64,000 nucleotides of DNA from Sipunculus nudus (lineage: Eukaryota > Annelida > Sipuncula > Golfingiida > Sipunculidae): the NCBI GenBank assembly GCA_026874595.1, contig CM049309.1:904076-968075 (forward strand). The letters are read 5' to 3'. This document shows positions 36,885-48,709 of this stretch, in pieces. Below the pieces are notes generated by a model, which was not told the origin of the DNA, did no database searches, and worked only from the letters and a program-made list of their open reading frames with translations. The position numbers were made by a program, and so were the translations under genes. The first letter of the stretch is position 1, and every line of letters begins with the position of its first letter.

Positions 36885-39800
36885 CATGCTATCACTGTTA
36901 GCTCACAGTGTGAATTCACTGCGGTGCCATTTCATCCAGTGATATAACCGTGAACTCACTGTTGTGTAACATGCTTGAGCTCACTGCTATATACTATCAC
37001 TATTAGTCTACGGCCGTGAATTAACCGCGGTGTCACATTTTGACGTCATCCTGAGATATCACTCTGAACTAACTGTTGTGTAACAGACATGACCTCATGC
37101 CATAATATCACTGTGAGCTCACAGTTGTGAATTCGATGTGGTGTCAGATTTTTGACGTCATTCTTTGATATCATTGTGAACTCACTGTTGTGTAACAGAC
37201 ATGAACTCATGCCATGATATCACTGTGAGTTCACAGCCGTAAATTCACCGTGCTGTCACATTTTGACGTCTCCTGAGATATCACTCTGAACCAACTGTTG
37301 TGAAATACACATGACCTCATGTCATGCTTTCACTGTGAGCTCACGGTTGTGATTTTACCACGATGTCACATTTTTGACGTCATCCTGTGATAAAACTGTG
37401 AACTCACTTTTGTGTAACAGAAAGGAACTCATGCCTTGATATCACACGGAACTCTTGGTTGTGAATTCTCTGAGGTGTCACATTATGACGCCATTCTCTG
37501 CTATTACTGTGAACACACTCTTTTGTAACGGACATCAACTAAAGCAATGCCATCACTGTGAACTCAAGGTTGTGTTTTCATCACGGTGTCTCATTTTTAA
37601 CATTATCCTGAGATATCACTGTAATCTTACTGTTGTGTAACATACATGAACACATGCCACGACATCACTGTGACCTCATCGTTGTGTAACATACATGAGC
37701 TCACTGCTATACCGTCACTGTGCGCTCACGATTGTGAATTCTCCGCGGTATCACATTTGTATATCATCCTGAGATATCATTATGGACTCACTATTGGGTA
37801 ACATACATGAACTCCATGCCATGTCATCACTTTGAGCTCACGGTTGTGAATTCAAGATGATGGCACATTTTTGACGCCATCCTGTAATATCAGTGTGAGC
37901 TCGCTGATGTGCAACAGACATGAGCTCATGCCAAGATATCACTGTAAGCTCCCGGTTGTGAATTAACCATGGTGTCACATTTTGACGTCATCCTGTGATA
38001 TCATTGTGAATTCACTCTGGTATAACATACATGAGCTCACTGTTATGCTATCACTGTGAGCTCACGGTTGTGAATTCCCCGTGTTTTCACATTTTGACGT
38101 CATCCTGTGATATCACATTGGGCTCGCTGATGAGTAACAAACATTTACTCATGCCCTGATATCACTGTGAGCTCATTTTTGATGTCATCCCGTGATATCA
38201 CTGTGAACTTGCTGTTGTGTAACAGACATGAACTCATGCCATGATATTACTGTGAGCTCACGTTGTGAATTCACCGCGGTGTCACATTTTAACGTCATCC
38301 TGGGATATCACTCTGAACTAACTGTTGTGTAACAGACATGACCTCATGTCATGCTATCACTGTGATCTAACGGTTGTGAATTCATTGTGGTGTCACATTT
38401 TTTACGTTTTCCTGTGATATCATTGTGAACTGATTGTTCTATATCATACATGAGCTCATTTCTATGCTATCACTGTGAGCTCATGGTTGTGAATTCACCG
38501 CGGTGTCAAAATTTGACGTCATCCTTTGATATCACTGTGAATTCACTGTTGTGTAACAGAAATGAACTCATGCCATGATATCACTGTGGTTGTAAATTCA
38601 CCGTGCTGTCACATTTTGAATTCATCCTGTGATACCAATGTGAACTCAATGTTGTGTACCAGACATGAACTCATGCCATGATATTACTGTGAGTTCCCAG
38701 CCGTAAATTCACCGTGCTGACACTTTTTGAAGTCATCCTGAGATATCACTCTGAACTAACTGTTGTGAAATACACATGACCTCATGTCATGCTTTCACTG
38801 TGAGCTCACAGTTGTGAATTCATTGTGGAATCACATTTTTTATGTCATCCTGTGATATCATTGTGAACTCACTGTTGGATAACATACATGAGCTCACTGC
38901 TATGCTATCACTGTGAGCTCACGGTTGTGAATTCACCGCGGCGTCTCATTTTGACGTCAACCTATGATATTACTGTGAACTCACTGTTGTGTTACAGACA
39001 TGAACTCATGCCATGATATTACTGTGAGCTCACGGTTATGAATTCACCGTGGTGTCACATTTTTGGCGTCATCCTGTGATTTCACTGTGAACTCACTGTT
39101 GTGTAACAGACATGAGCACACTGCTATGCTATCAGTGTGAGCTCACGGTTATGAATTCACCGCGGCGTCTCATTTTGAGACGTGAGCTCACATGCTATTA
39201 TATCATTTTGAGTTCACTGTTGTGAATTCACCGTGGTGTCACATATTTTGCCTCATCCTGGGATATCACTGTTAACTCAATGTTGTGTAACAGAAATGAA
39301 CTCTAGCAATGCCATCCTTGTGAAGTCATGGTTATGAATTCACTGTGGTGTTACATTTATAACGTCATCCTGAGATATCACTGTGAACTCACTGTTGTGT
39401 AACAGACATGAACTCATCCCATGATATCACAGTGAGCTCGCGGTTGTGAATTCACCGTGGTGTCACATTTTTGATGTCATCCTGTGATATCACTGTGAAC
39501 TCGCTGTTGTGTAACAGACATGAACTCATGCCATGAGATTACTGTGAGCTCACTGTTGTGAATTCACCGTGATGTCACATTTTGACGTCATCCTGTGATA
39601 TCACGGTGGGCTCGCTGATGAGTAACATACATGAACTCGTGCTATGATATCATTTTGAGCTCACTGTTGTGAATTCACAGTGGTGTCACATTTTTTACCT
39701 CATCCTGGGATATCACTTTGAACCCAATGTTGTATAACAGAAATGAACTCCAGCAATGCCATCATTGTAAACTCATGGTTATGAATTCACTGTGGTGTTA

Positions 39801-41605
39801 CATTTATAACGTCATCCTGAGATATCATTGTGAACTCACTGTTGGGTAACAGACATGAACTTATCCCATGATATCACTGTGAGCAAACGGTTGTGAATTC
39901 CCCGTGGTGTCACATTTTTTATATCATCCTGTGATATAACTGTAACTCGCTGTTGTGTAACAGACATGAACTCATGTCACGATATTACTGTGAGCTCACG
40001 GTTCTGAATTCACCGTGGTTTCACATTTTTGATGTTATCCTGTGATATCACTGTGAACTCACTGTTGTGTAACAGACATGAACTCATGCCATGATATCAC
40101 TGTGAGCTCACGGTTGTGAATTTACCGTGGTGTCACATGTTTGACGTCATCCTGTGATTTCACTGTGAACTCACTGTTGTGTAACAGACATGAGCACACT
40201 GCTATGCTATCACTGTGAGCTCACGGTTGTGAATTCACCGCGGCGTCTCATTTTGAGACGTGAGCTCACATGCTATTATATCATTTTGAGTTCACTGTTG
40301 TGAATTCACCGTGGTGTCACATTTATTGCCTCATCCTGGGATATCACTGTTAACTCAATGTTGTGTAACAGAAATGAACTCTAGCAATGCCATCCTTGTG
40401 AAGTCATGGTTATGAATTCACTGTGGTGTTACATTTATAACGTCATCCTGAGATATCACTGTGAACTCACTGTTGTGTAACAGACATGAACTCATCCCAT
40501 GATATCACAGTGAGCTCGCGGTTGTGAATTCACCGTGGTGTCACATTTTTGATGTCATCCTGTGATATCACTGTGAACTCGCTGTTGTGTAACAGACATG
40601 AACTCATGCAATGATATCACTGTGAGCTCACGGTTGTGAATTCACCGTGGTGTCACATTTTGACGTCATCTCGAATATCACGGTGGGCTCGCTGATGAGT
40701 AACATACATGAACTCATGCTATGATATCATTTTGAGCTCACTGTTGTAAATTCACCGTGGTGTCACATTTTTCACCTCATCCTGCGATATCACTGTGAAC
40801 CCAATGTTGTGTAACAGAAATGAACTCCAGCAATGCCATCATTGTGAACTCATGGTGGTGAATTCACTGTGGTGTTACATTTATAACGTCATCCTGAGAT
40901 ATCATTGTGAACTTACTGTTGTGTAACAGACATGAACTTATCCCATGATATCACTGTGAGCAAACGGTTGTGAATTCACCGTGGTGTCACATTTTTTATG
41001 TCATCCTGTGATATCACTGTGAACTCGCTGTTGTGTAACAGACATGAACTCATGCCATGATATCACTGTGAGCTCACGGTTCTGAATTCACCGTGGTGTC
41101 ACATTTTTGATGTCATCCTGTGATATCACTGTGAACTCACTGTTGTGTAACAGACATGAACTCATGCCATGATATCACTGTGAGCTCACGTTTGTGAATT
41201 CACCGTGGTGTCACATTTTTGACGTCATCCTGTGATATCACTGTGAACTCACTGTTGTATAACAAACATGAACTCATGCCATGATATCACTGTGAGCTCA
41301 TGGTTGTGAATTCACCGTGATGTCACATTTTTGACGTCATCATGTGATATCACTGTGAACTCACTGTTGTGTAGCAAACATGAACTCATGCCATGATATC
41401 ACTGTGAGCTCACGGTTGTGAATTCACTGTGGTGTCACATTATTGACGTCACTCTGTGATATCACTGTGAACTCAATGTTGTGTAACAGACATGAACTCA
41501 CTGCAGTGACCTAACCATGAGTTCACAGTTGGTTCATAGTTATGGACTCACACCCGTGACTCTCTAATGATATCACAGTGATCTCGAGGTTAGCTCACGT
41601 CTTGA
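36885..41605 (+). repeat. 112-bp satellite with higher-order structure
   Basis: Roughly 42 monomers of about 112 bp. The landmark CTCATGCCATGATATCACTG is at 41161, 41273 and 41385. Each monomer combines GTGAGCTCACGGTTGTGAAT, TCACCGTGGTGTCACATTTT, TGACGTCATCCTGTGATATC and CTGTTGTGTAACAGACATGA. A distinctive variant containing GAGACGTGAGCTCACATGCT recurs at about 39177 and 40255, and the following 500 bp repeats with it, so a higher-order unit of 1,078 bp exists. The left edge is the most degenerate, as expected for an array margin. No coding potential. Confidence 0.93.
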
Positions 41606-41963
41606 CTGGGAAACTGTAGAAGAAGTTATGGAGTATATGACTAATCATGTAAAGGCTTGTACAGACAGTAGGAGATGTTATGGAGAATCTGACTGATCAT
41701 GTGAAGGCTTGTACAGACTGTAGGAGATGTGATGGAGAATCTGACTGATCATGTAAAGGCTTGTACAGACTGTAGGAGATTTGAATGAGAATCTGACTGA
41801 TCATGTAAATGTTTGTAGGCCCACAGACTGTAGGAGATGTTATGGAGAATCTGACCAATCATGTAGAGGTTTGTACAGACTGTAGGAGCGCTGTTGTGGA
41901 GAATCTGACCAATCATGTAGAGGTTTGTACAGACTGTAGGAGATGTTATGGAGAATCTGACTA

Positions 41964-42500
41964 TAGTCCATTTCATCCCCTCATGTCCACCTGTTTTTTG
42001 CTATGAAAATTTTTATTAGTTACATTTCAAGGGAAACAATTATAGTGTAGAGCAGAGGATTAAAGAACCTAATTTTCAACAAGGTAAATAAATACCTACC
42101 TTACACCTTATTTAAGTAACAGAATTATTTTTAAATATGAGAAATCAGTCTACATTTTACAACATATCTGACCCATTTATGGCGGTCAAGGTCATTGGTC
42201 ACATGCAAAAACAGCCTCAACTGACAGCTGTTGATTGGATCATCTCATGTAAACATTCTAAAAATTATAACCAGCTAAAACAAAGATGGCTACTTATGGA
42301 GGGACACTTCATATCTGCCAGATCATGGCGAAGAGACTTAAATGTTGTAAAACATAAACGGCAGATTTCTTGTAAAATTCTTAATTGCCATATTAGGTTG
42401 TCACTTCCATATGTAAGTTTATTGGAAATTTATAAAAATATAAACATTTAAGAAAATTATCAACAAAAAACAGGTGGACAGCATGTGGTGAAACGGACTA
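41964..42500 (+). mobile_element. MITE copy 2 (TA target duplication)
   Basis: A 537-bp element with TAGTCCATTTCA and TGAAACGGACTA ends, flanked by TA (41962-41963 and 42501-42502). It is in the opposite orientation to copy 1 but inserted at the same TA of the 52-bp unit. Sequence identity to copy 1 is high over the body. Confidence 0.8.
42137..42451 (+). CDS. MITE-borne ORF, copy 2 (104 codons)
   Basis: The ORF reads MRNQSTFYNISDPFMAVKVI and continues with several basic residues and a WRRDL segment. It covers most of the MITE between the TIRs and stays open longer than the copy-1 version. No transposase catalytic motif or known domain is visible, and 104 residues is far too short for a Tc1/mariner transposase. 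It could be a relic of a parent element's coding region or a chance ORF. Confidence 0.3.
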   Translation: MRNQSTFYNISDPFMAVKVIGHMQKQPQLTAVDWIISCKHSKNYNQLKQRWLLMEGHFISARSWRRDLNVVKHKRQISCKILNCHIRLSLPYVSLLEIYKNINI

Positions 42501-42540
42501 TAATCATGTAAAGGCTTGTACCGACTGTAGGATGTGTTAT

Positions 42541-42555
42541 GGGGGGGGGGGGGGA

Positions 42556-42598
<43 letters not shown>

Positions 42599-42612
42599 CA
42601 TATATATATATA
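42541..42612. repeat. Poly-G and (TA)n microsatellites
   Basis: A G run at 42541-42554 is followed by alternating TA at 42559-42592 and TATATATA to 42612. Confidence 0.9.
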
Positions 42613-42840
42613 CTCATCCTGATAGCTATTTTATGACTCTAAGTCTATACCCTTAATTTTAGAAAAAAATATTATAGGGACCGGTAATATGTACATAATG
42701 TAGTCAGGCCTTAATAATATATTGTTAACAAGGCAAGGCACCTCCCAATAATTTCGATATAAAATAATTTTCGATCATAAGTAATTCTACAAACATATCT
42801 GTAATTTTATTCAAACAGCAAAACCAGACAAATGGGATCT
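42613..42840. other. AT-rich spacer
   Basis: Nothing recognised. Confidence 0.35.
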
Positions 42841-43068
42841 CTTTGCTTGAGCCGATACTGTACATGTAAAAGACGTCGTTGTAGTTAGTGCAACAGAACC
42901 GAGAACATGTTAAAGTTCACGAAAGCAAGTTTCCGGTAAGATCGGGGATTCCATTATAATATATTAACGATAACGAGGCAGCACCTCGACTTCAAGATGG
43001 CACCGCCAACAGTTTGACAGTCGAATCCGTCGGGTGACTCAAGTATTAAAACTCACAAACTTAGGAAA
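42841..43068 (+). promoter_or_regulatory. Candidate 5' region of the host gene
   Basis: This stretch is richer in CpG and less AT-rich than its surroundings and lies just upstream of a start codon with a strong splice donor. CAAGATGGC at 42994-43002 resembles a YY1-type element and also opens a 6-codon upstream ORF (42997-43017). No TATA box is obvious. The assignment rests only on position and motifs. Confidence 0.35.
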
Positions 43069-43077
43069 ATGGCACAG
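43069..43077 (+). CDS. Candidate gene, coding part of exon 1
   Basis: ATG GCA CAG in a good start context (GGAAAATGG) runs straight into the strong donor CAG/GTATGT (GT at 43078). It ends in phase 0, which matches the frame that opens at 44279. The encoded start is Met-Ala-Gln. This is a prediction from splice signals and phase only. The short coding exon means the start itself is uncertain. Confidence 0.45.
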
Positions 43078-43804
43078 GTATGTTACTACTATTTATCATA
43101 ATTTGTTTCAGGATGCATTTATTTACATGATGTTTCAGTTCAGTGTATCGTTCTTGTTCACCAGACTTGGTGTACAGGAACAGTCCTTGCGACGTGCACA
43201 TGCATGTTTGTTTACGTTTTTCACTTCTTCCTTATATCATCGCCCGGTGTCTTTGCGCCTCGTGTAACTATGGGTAACAAATTCAGTTTCTGGAAATTTG
43301 TGAATCAAAATGGTTGGATGTGACTTATGTTTGGGCCCGAGTATTGAATCCGGCCCACATTTCCAAGATGGGTCTAGACTGACTGGACCGTCCGATATTA
43401 GCAGTAAAAGCCAGTAATCACCATAACATAAGCCATGACATGCCTGATGCTATGACATCGACATGCCTCTTACTTTTCCATTACATGAATCCTAAACATC
43501 ATTACGTCCGTCTGTATACACCAATAACTTCGTTCATGTAGGCTTTGATTCTATACTCTATTCTACACTTACAGAAACCTTCAAATCTTGCATGGCTACC
43601 AGGCACATATTTCAAAGTTCTTTTTTTATATAATACATTATCTCAATTATTATCTCAAAAACTTTTGAGATATTGCCACAGTGCTGTGATTGTTTAAAAG
43701 AAAGTTTCTCTTCTATATTATTTGTTGTAATACTCTTTAGACTAAACTGTAATCTAGTATTTCCACCTGAATGCCATTTTGAGGAAATTACCATCACAGT
43801 GTCC

Positions 43805-44225
43805 TAATCAGGACCATTATGGTCCAAATTTTTTTTAACTCGGCCGACTGAAAGTCATCTGAGCTACAGTGATCACTCTTTGACCCACTGTCCGTCCTTC
43901 TGTTGTGCCGTCCATCTGTCCATCTATTAACAGGGCACAAATTGTTATAATTGTTGAAGCTAGAGATTTTTTCAGGGATCTAACTATATTTAATCCAGAT
44001 ACAATTGTATACCAAAAAATAGGTCTGAACTATGGAATTAAAAAAATTTTTTTTTAAGTTATTAGCTAAAAAAAAAAAAATTAGTACCATAAATTTTGCC
44101 AAACTTTGACCATGGCACATTTTTAACTGTAAGAACATTTGATTTAATTTTCACAGCAGGAACACATAAAGACTTAATCTGTTAAATTCTGAAATTTGAA
44201 AATAAAAGCTAAAATTTAGGCTAGT
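43805..44225 (-). repeat. AGCTGAGCT-family repeat within intron 1
   Basis: It contains CGACTGAAAGTCATCTGAGC at 43844-43863, then TACAGTGATCAC and AACTTTGACCATGGCACATT, all complementary to words in the repeat at 27945-28485. It lies between candidate exons 1 and 2. Confidence 0.6.
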
Positions 44226-44278
44226 TATTGAATATTTTTCAGAGGCTCTTTTGTATCTTTTGCTTTTTCAAACTCCAG

Positions 44279-44474
44279 GCTGCCCACTTGTGGTCACTAC
44301 AGCCTGGCCTGGGTAACCTTGTTAGTGATGTAACACTGGTCAGCACCCCTGTATGCAATGCATCAGGTCTTTTTTGTCATCAGACAAGCACAGTTGAGAA
44401 GGTCAGTTACCTTCCCCCTGGCTGTCTCTTTAGACGTTCAAGAAAGATCTGGAAATCCTGTGATGTTATTCAGG
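44279..44474 (+). CDS. Candidate gene, exon 2
   Basis: An acceptor with a pyrimidine-rich lead (TTTTGCTTTTTCAAACTCCAG) precedes 196 nt that are open in the phase required by exon 1. The coding begins AAHLWSLQPGLGNLVSDVTL and contains four cysteines and a basic RRSRK stretch near its end. The donor CAGG/GTATAT follows (GT at 44475), leaving phase 1. The GC content is clearly higher than in the flanking intron-like sequence. No known domain is recognised. The 65-residue segment and the next exon share an LQP-centred resemblance (WSLQPGLGNL and GSLQPLLSHL), which may be fortuitous. Confidence 0.5.
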
Positions 44475-46096
44475 GTATATAAGTCTGTTCTGCCCCAGGG
44501 GCTGACGGCGAAGACGCTGTTTTAGTAAATCCTGTAGACTGCAGACCTAGGGGGATCGTAGCTGCACTGGAATTTGGCTGTAAGCCTGTTGAGGTTTAAA
44601 TGTCTATAGGAGTGGATCGCTGCTGCACTGTAATGATCTCCGCGGTCTACAGGTGTAATGCTGGTCATGGATGACTGGAGAACTTCATTCAGTGTTTTCT
44701 TCTTCTTATTAGGGAGCAAAATTGTATTGTTTCACTGCTAGTGGTCGTGATTAGCTATTTTTAGCTCAGCTGACTATAAGTCATCTGAGCTATAGTCATG
44801 GTCCATTGTCCGTCGTCCGTCCGTCCGTCCGTAGATGTGGCACGTTTTGAAACTGTAAGACCTAGGAATCCAAAATTCGGCATAATGTTAGATGTCCCCA
44901 AGATCTCCTACCAAGCCAAAAACTGGGTCTTTGCGACTTTGTTCCTTTGAGAAATTAAGGAAAAACCTCAATTTTTTTATTAAAAACCTATTTTCACACT
45001 TCAGGGCTGCCTAATATCAAAACCTCTCATCTGTTTTTCCTCATATTTACCATAAATATTCCTCTATATAGTTCCTATGTACATGCCAGAAATTATGTCT
45101 GATATTTGATCCCTTAACATAAAACATAATAAAGCTATGGACTTTTTTTCCAGTAATATAACTTTAATTAATCAAAATTAAATTGTATACCCAAAATTAG
45201 ATCAAATTCTTTAAAATTTTTAAAAATATTAGCAAAAATAAAAAATTGGTACCTTAAATTTTGCCCAACTTTGACCATGGCACGTTTTTTCCTGTAAGTA
45301 CTGTGGATTTTATTTTTTACAGCATGTTTTTGTTAGCATTTTGTTTGTTAACACCAAAAATTTGAAACCAGTTGATCAAAAACTGTAGATTTTATTCAGG
45401 TTTTCAAGCACAATGTAACATATTGTTTACATCAAGCTAGTGTTATGCAGTTTGCAAGAGCTCAGCTCCCCAGCTTCAGCTCTCAGTTCCTAAAATTTGG
45501 CATAAAATTAGATGTCTTCAAAATCCCCAAAGAATTTGGTCACTAGGACTTAATACCTTCGAGATATTACTGAAAAACTTCATTTTTCGATTAAAAACCC
45601 ATTGTTACACTTCAAGACTGCCTAATATCTAAACCACTGATCTGACTTTAGCCATATTTAATATACAAATTTTTCTGTACATTCTCTATGCACATGCCAG
45701 AAATGATGTCAGTATTGCGTAATTGTTTTAAGTTATGGGCCCAAACATAATGCACTTTGTAACAAAACAAGAAATATATTTATTCCCTTAACAAGGGGAT
45801 TGCTGAAGCTAGAGATTTTTTTTTGACAGGGATGAAACATTATTTAATCAAGATTCAGTTGAATACCCAAAATTAGTTCTGAATTTTTCAAATTTTATAA
45901 GTTATTAGTATAAATATAAAATCAGTACCTTAAATTTTGCCCAACTTTGACCATGGCACTTTTGTTTCCTGTGAGCACTGTTGATATAATTTTCATATCA
46001 TGCACACATAAGGATTTCAGCTTTTTAGTTCAGAAAGCTGAAAGAAATTGGCCAAAAATTGTAGCTTTTATTAATGTTCCTATGAGATCATGTCAG
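44475..46096 (-). repeat. Intron-like region filled by AGCTGAGCT-family repeats
   Basis: Between candidate exons 2 and 3. From 44755, TAGCTCAGCTGACTATAAGT and a GTCCGTCCGTCCGTCC tract open a series of inverted copies of the 27945-28485 repeat. AACTTTGACCATGGCAC recurs near 45270 and 45945, about 680 bp apart, and AAAATTTGGCATAAAATTAG near 45493. The segment 44475-44754 shows nothing. Confidence 0.55.
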
Positions 46097-46230
46097 ACCT
46101 TGGCTCTCTCCAGCCCCTCTTGAGTCACCTGTATGTTGACCTTGTTGAACTTCCAGCAAATTATGCATGCTTGAGGGGAGGCTTACACTGGGGCAGCCAG
46201 GCAGCTTATGGCCAGCCACAGTTGATCCAG
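46097..46230 (+). CDS. Candidate gene, exon 3
   Basis: The acceptor ATGAGATCATGTCAG precedes 134 nt open in the phase left by exon 2 (one base carried over). Coding reads DLGSLQPLLSHLYVDLVELP and then a glycine-rich stretch ending in QPQLIQ. It ends exactly at the strong donor CAG/GTGTCC (GT at 46231), in phase 0. Three segments with matched phases and canonical junctions are unlikely by chance, although the protein is unrecognised. Further exons would lie downstream of the transposon stack or outside this window. Confidence 0.5.
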
Positions 46231-47286
46231 GTGTCCAACCCAACTCATCTAGTAGTTTTAACCAACAACATAACAATAAACAATAAATTAATAATTTTTA
46301 TTGGTTTTTAATAACAAATTAAAGAAAAATAGAAAAGGAATTTGTTAGTTTATAATAACAGGAAATTAACTTGCATTTACTGATGATATAAGAATCTTGT
46401 ATCGATGGATAGAATGCCATGTATTCCAAATAACACCATACAGTCACCTATGGTATTTTTCAGTTCAATTTTAATGATAAAAAAGTAAATCATATTATTC
46501 ATTACTAATCATTAGGGATCATATGAAGGAAATTAATGATAGACAAAGATGCAGTTGATAATATTTATCTAGATTCCTACTGTGTCTAGTGTGTACATTT
46601 ATGTGAATTTAGTCCAAAATGAATATATTACATTTTTTTTAATATAAATAAAAGCCATAAAACCAGGTACTTATGATCATTATTTAAATGTGTGAATTTT
46701 TTATATTATGGATTCTTAACATCATTGTTTGGTAAAAACTGAATAAATACCAGACATGGTGCAAATACTTTGCAATTGTATTTAAATATGAATATGAATA
46801 TGTACTCCATTATAAAATTTCTTGCATAAAGAATGGGAATTCAGGTTAAAATGAAAGTATATGAATACCAGTGCAGAAACTTTCAAAATGAATTCATGAA
46901 TGCATTCATCAATATATTCTTTAATATTATTTTTATAATCATTTCAGTTATTTCATTCAAAAAAATCATACGATTCTCTTATTATTTTTAATAAAAATTA
47001 TATTTGGGACAATATTTGTAATTTTTTTAATAAATAGTTAAACTCTTATATTATATGTTCTGCATATAAGTTATGTGGCCAAGTCAAAATCTGTGTGACA
47101 ATAGTACTCCATTTGTTAATAAAATAAATGAAATCAATCCTCTTCCCTTTCTCCAAAGGTACTATCAACATCATACATAAACTAAACAACAACAACTCCT
47201 AATACAGCTTATATTTATTACCACACAAAACCAGCATGTGCCTCATTTCTAAATCATATTTTTTTATCATATATAACAGCTGAGTG
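46231..47286. other. AT-rich, intron-like stretch
   Basis: No gene or repeat was recognised. If the candidate gene is real, this is the start of its third intron. Confidence 0.4.
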
Positions 47287-47310
47287 ACGTGACCCATAGG
47301 TCCCTTGTTT
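47287..47310 (-). repeat. Terminal fragment of the AACAAGGGACC repeat
   Basis: GACCCATAGGTCCCTTGTTT at 47291-47310 is the inverted end of the repeats at 21317 and 25351. A CAGCTGAG word lies just to its left (47279-47286). Confidence 0.6.
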
Positions 47311-47349
47311 TGGTGTTCGGGCCTCTCTATTCTGTGCTGTTTTCATCAC

Positions 47350-47357
47350 TTGAAGAC
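47350..47357. repeat. hAT target-site duplication, left
   Basis: TTGAAGAC, an exact 8-bp match to 57138-57145 on the other side of the element. Confidence 0.9.
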
Positions 47358-48049
47358 CAGATTTGGGTCCGAGTACTTTTAAAGTACTTGAGTACAAGTA
47401 CTGAGTACTTTAAAAGTACTCGAGTACAGGTATGAGTACTTTTGCACTTTTTTTCAAAAGTACTCGAGTATGAGTACCAAGTACTCAAAATGTACTCATG
47501 AGTACTTTAATGAGTACTTTTTGTAACCAAACTTGTGTAATGATGTTATTAAATTAAATATATTCTCAGAAAGTTAAAAAATATTTTTATTAATGAAAAC
47601 CCAGTACAAAATAACAATATATACAATGTTGTGTTATGCTTAATCAAAGTACTTAGGCGAAATGCAAACTCTAGGGCATATAAACAGGCCATAAACAGTT
47701 GAAATATATCAAAGCATTAACTTATTAAAGTAGACCGTTTGCTTTGAAGAAACATCTGATAACAATTCTAATAATAATAACAACCATATGTTATTACTTA
47801 TATAATATCAACTTATGAATAATATGTGGCTGTAGCCTAATGCAGATATTTAATGACAACTGGTATATGTGAAAATAGTATAAAACAACATATCTGTCAG
47901 ACTGACCATGTCATTCATCATGTGTAATAATTTATGAGTATTAACAACAGTTACGTCAGTGATTATTGCAATAAGGAATGAGGCAATAGTAATGCAAAAT
48001 ATGAACAGAATATTATAGGTTTTCAAAGTTAGTTAGAGTAATACTGACA

Positions 48050-48709
48050 GACAGACAGACAGTTTATTATTATAGTGGCATGTAACATACATGATTTACA
48101 CTTAATCATAGGCACATCAGTCAGTTACCCAGCCCTCCTTAGGCTTATATGTCACCTCAAGTATAAAGACAATAAAGACATAGTGGTAGACTTTTAACAA
48201 TGATAAACATCATTAGAATATACGGGCTGCGCATGTTCTGACAAATTAAGAGAAAAGTAAATCTTTCCTCTTGTTCCTAGAGCGGACCAAGTATTCAGCC
48301 AAAATCTTACAACCACTATTCATTAAATAAACCAATCTGTTTTATCAAGAAGAGGAAATTGTGCATAATTGCAGGACGCTTTATCAAATAGATTTGTTCG
48401 GAGTGTATGGTAAGCAGAACATTAAATAATGAAGTGTTTTTCATCTTCGACTCCACCATCATTACATATAGGACAAACCCTTTCTCCAATTTTAAGTTTC
48501 CTATATTGTTTTGTAACGTCATCTTAAATATTTTGAAATCTGCCAGTTTCTATTTACAGTGGGAGTATATCACATCTAAGCTGAGCAAGTAGTGATCTTT
48601 ACTGTCGAGTCATAAACTTTTTAACATATACTTCTGTACTATATGTGGTTTTAAAACTGGTATAAGTTCTTAATTTAGGTGTTGATCGACATTGTTGGAT
48701 CCATTTATT
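48050..48709 (-). pseudogene. Decayed LINE 3' end, distal part
   Basis: Read on the minus strand, this contains a cysteine/histidine motif of the kind found near the C-terminus of many invertebrate LINE polymerases: CPIC (48464-48475), then EDEKHF and a further cysteine. It is preceded by a PKLRTYTSFK segment just inside the junction and a QLRCDILPLQ stretch. Several stops and a frameshift break the frame. The 3' end has an A/T-rich stretch and a tail (CTGT)4 on the minus strand (48044-48062). It continues across the inserted repeat at 55601-55960. Confidence 0.7.

Larger units (their letters stand above)
41618..42545 (+). repeat. 52-bp tandem array (right), interrupted by a MITE
   Basis: Same 52-bp unit and orientation as at 18228-19205 (spacing 41673 to 41725 is 52). 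It is interrupted by MITE copy 2 at 41964-42500. One last partial unit follows and breaks down in a run of about 14 G at 42541-42554. Confidence 0.8.

Noticed and set aside
44228-44278. Upstream Met of the 84-codon ORF as the start of the exon-2 protein
   Set aside because: This part is pyrimidine-rich and reads like the intron lead into the acceptor at 44277-44278. Splicing from exon 1 explains the frame better.
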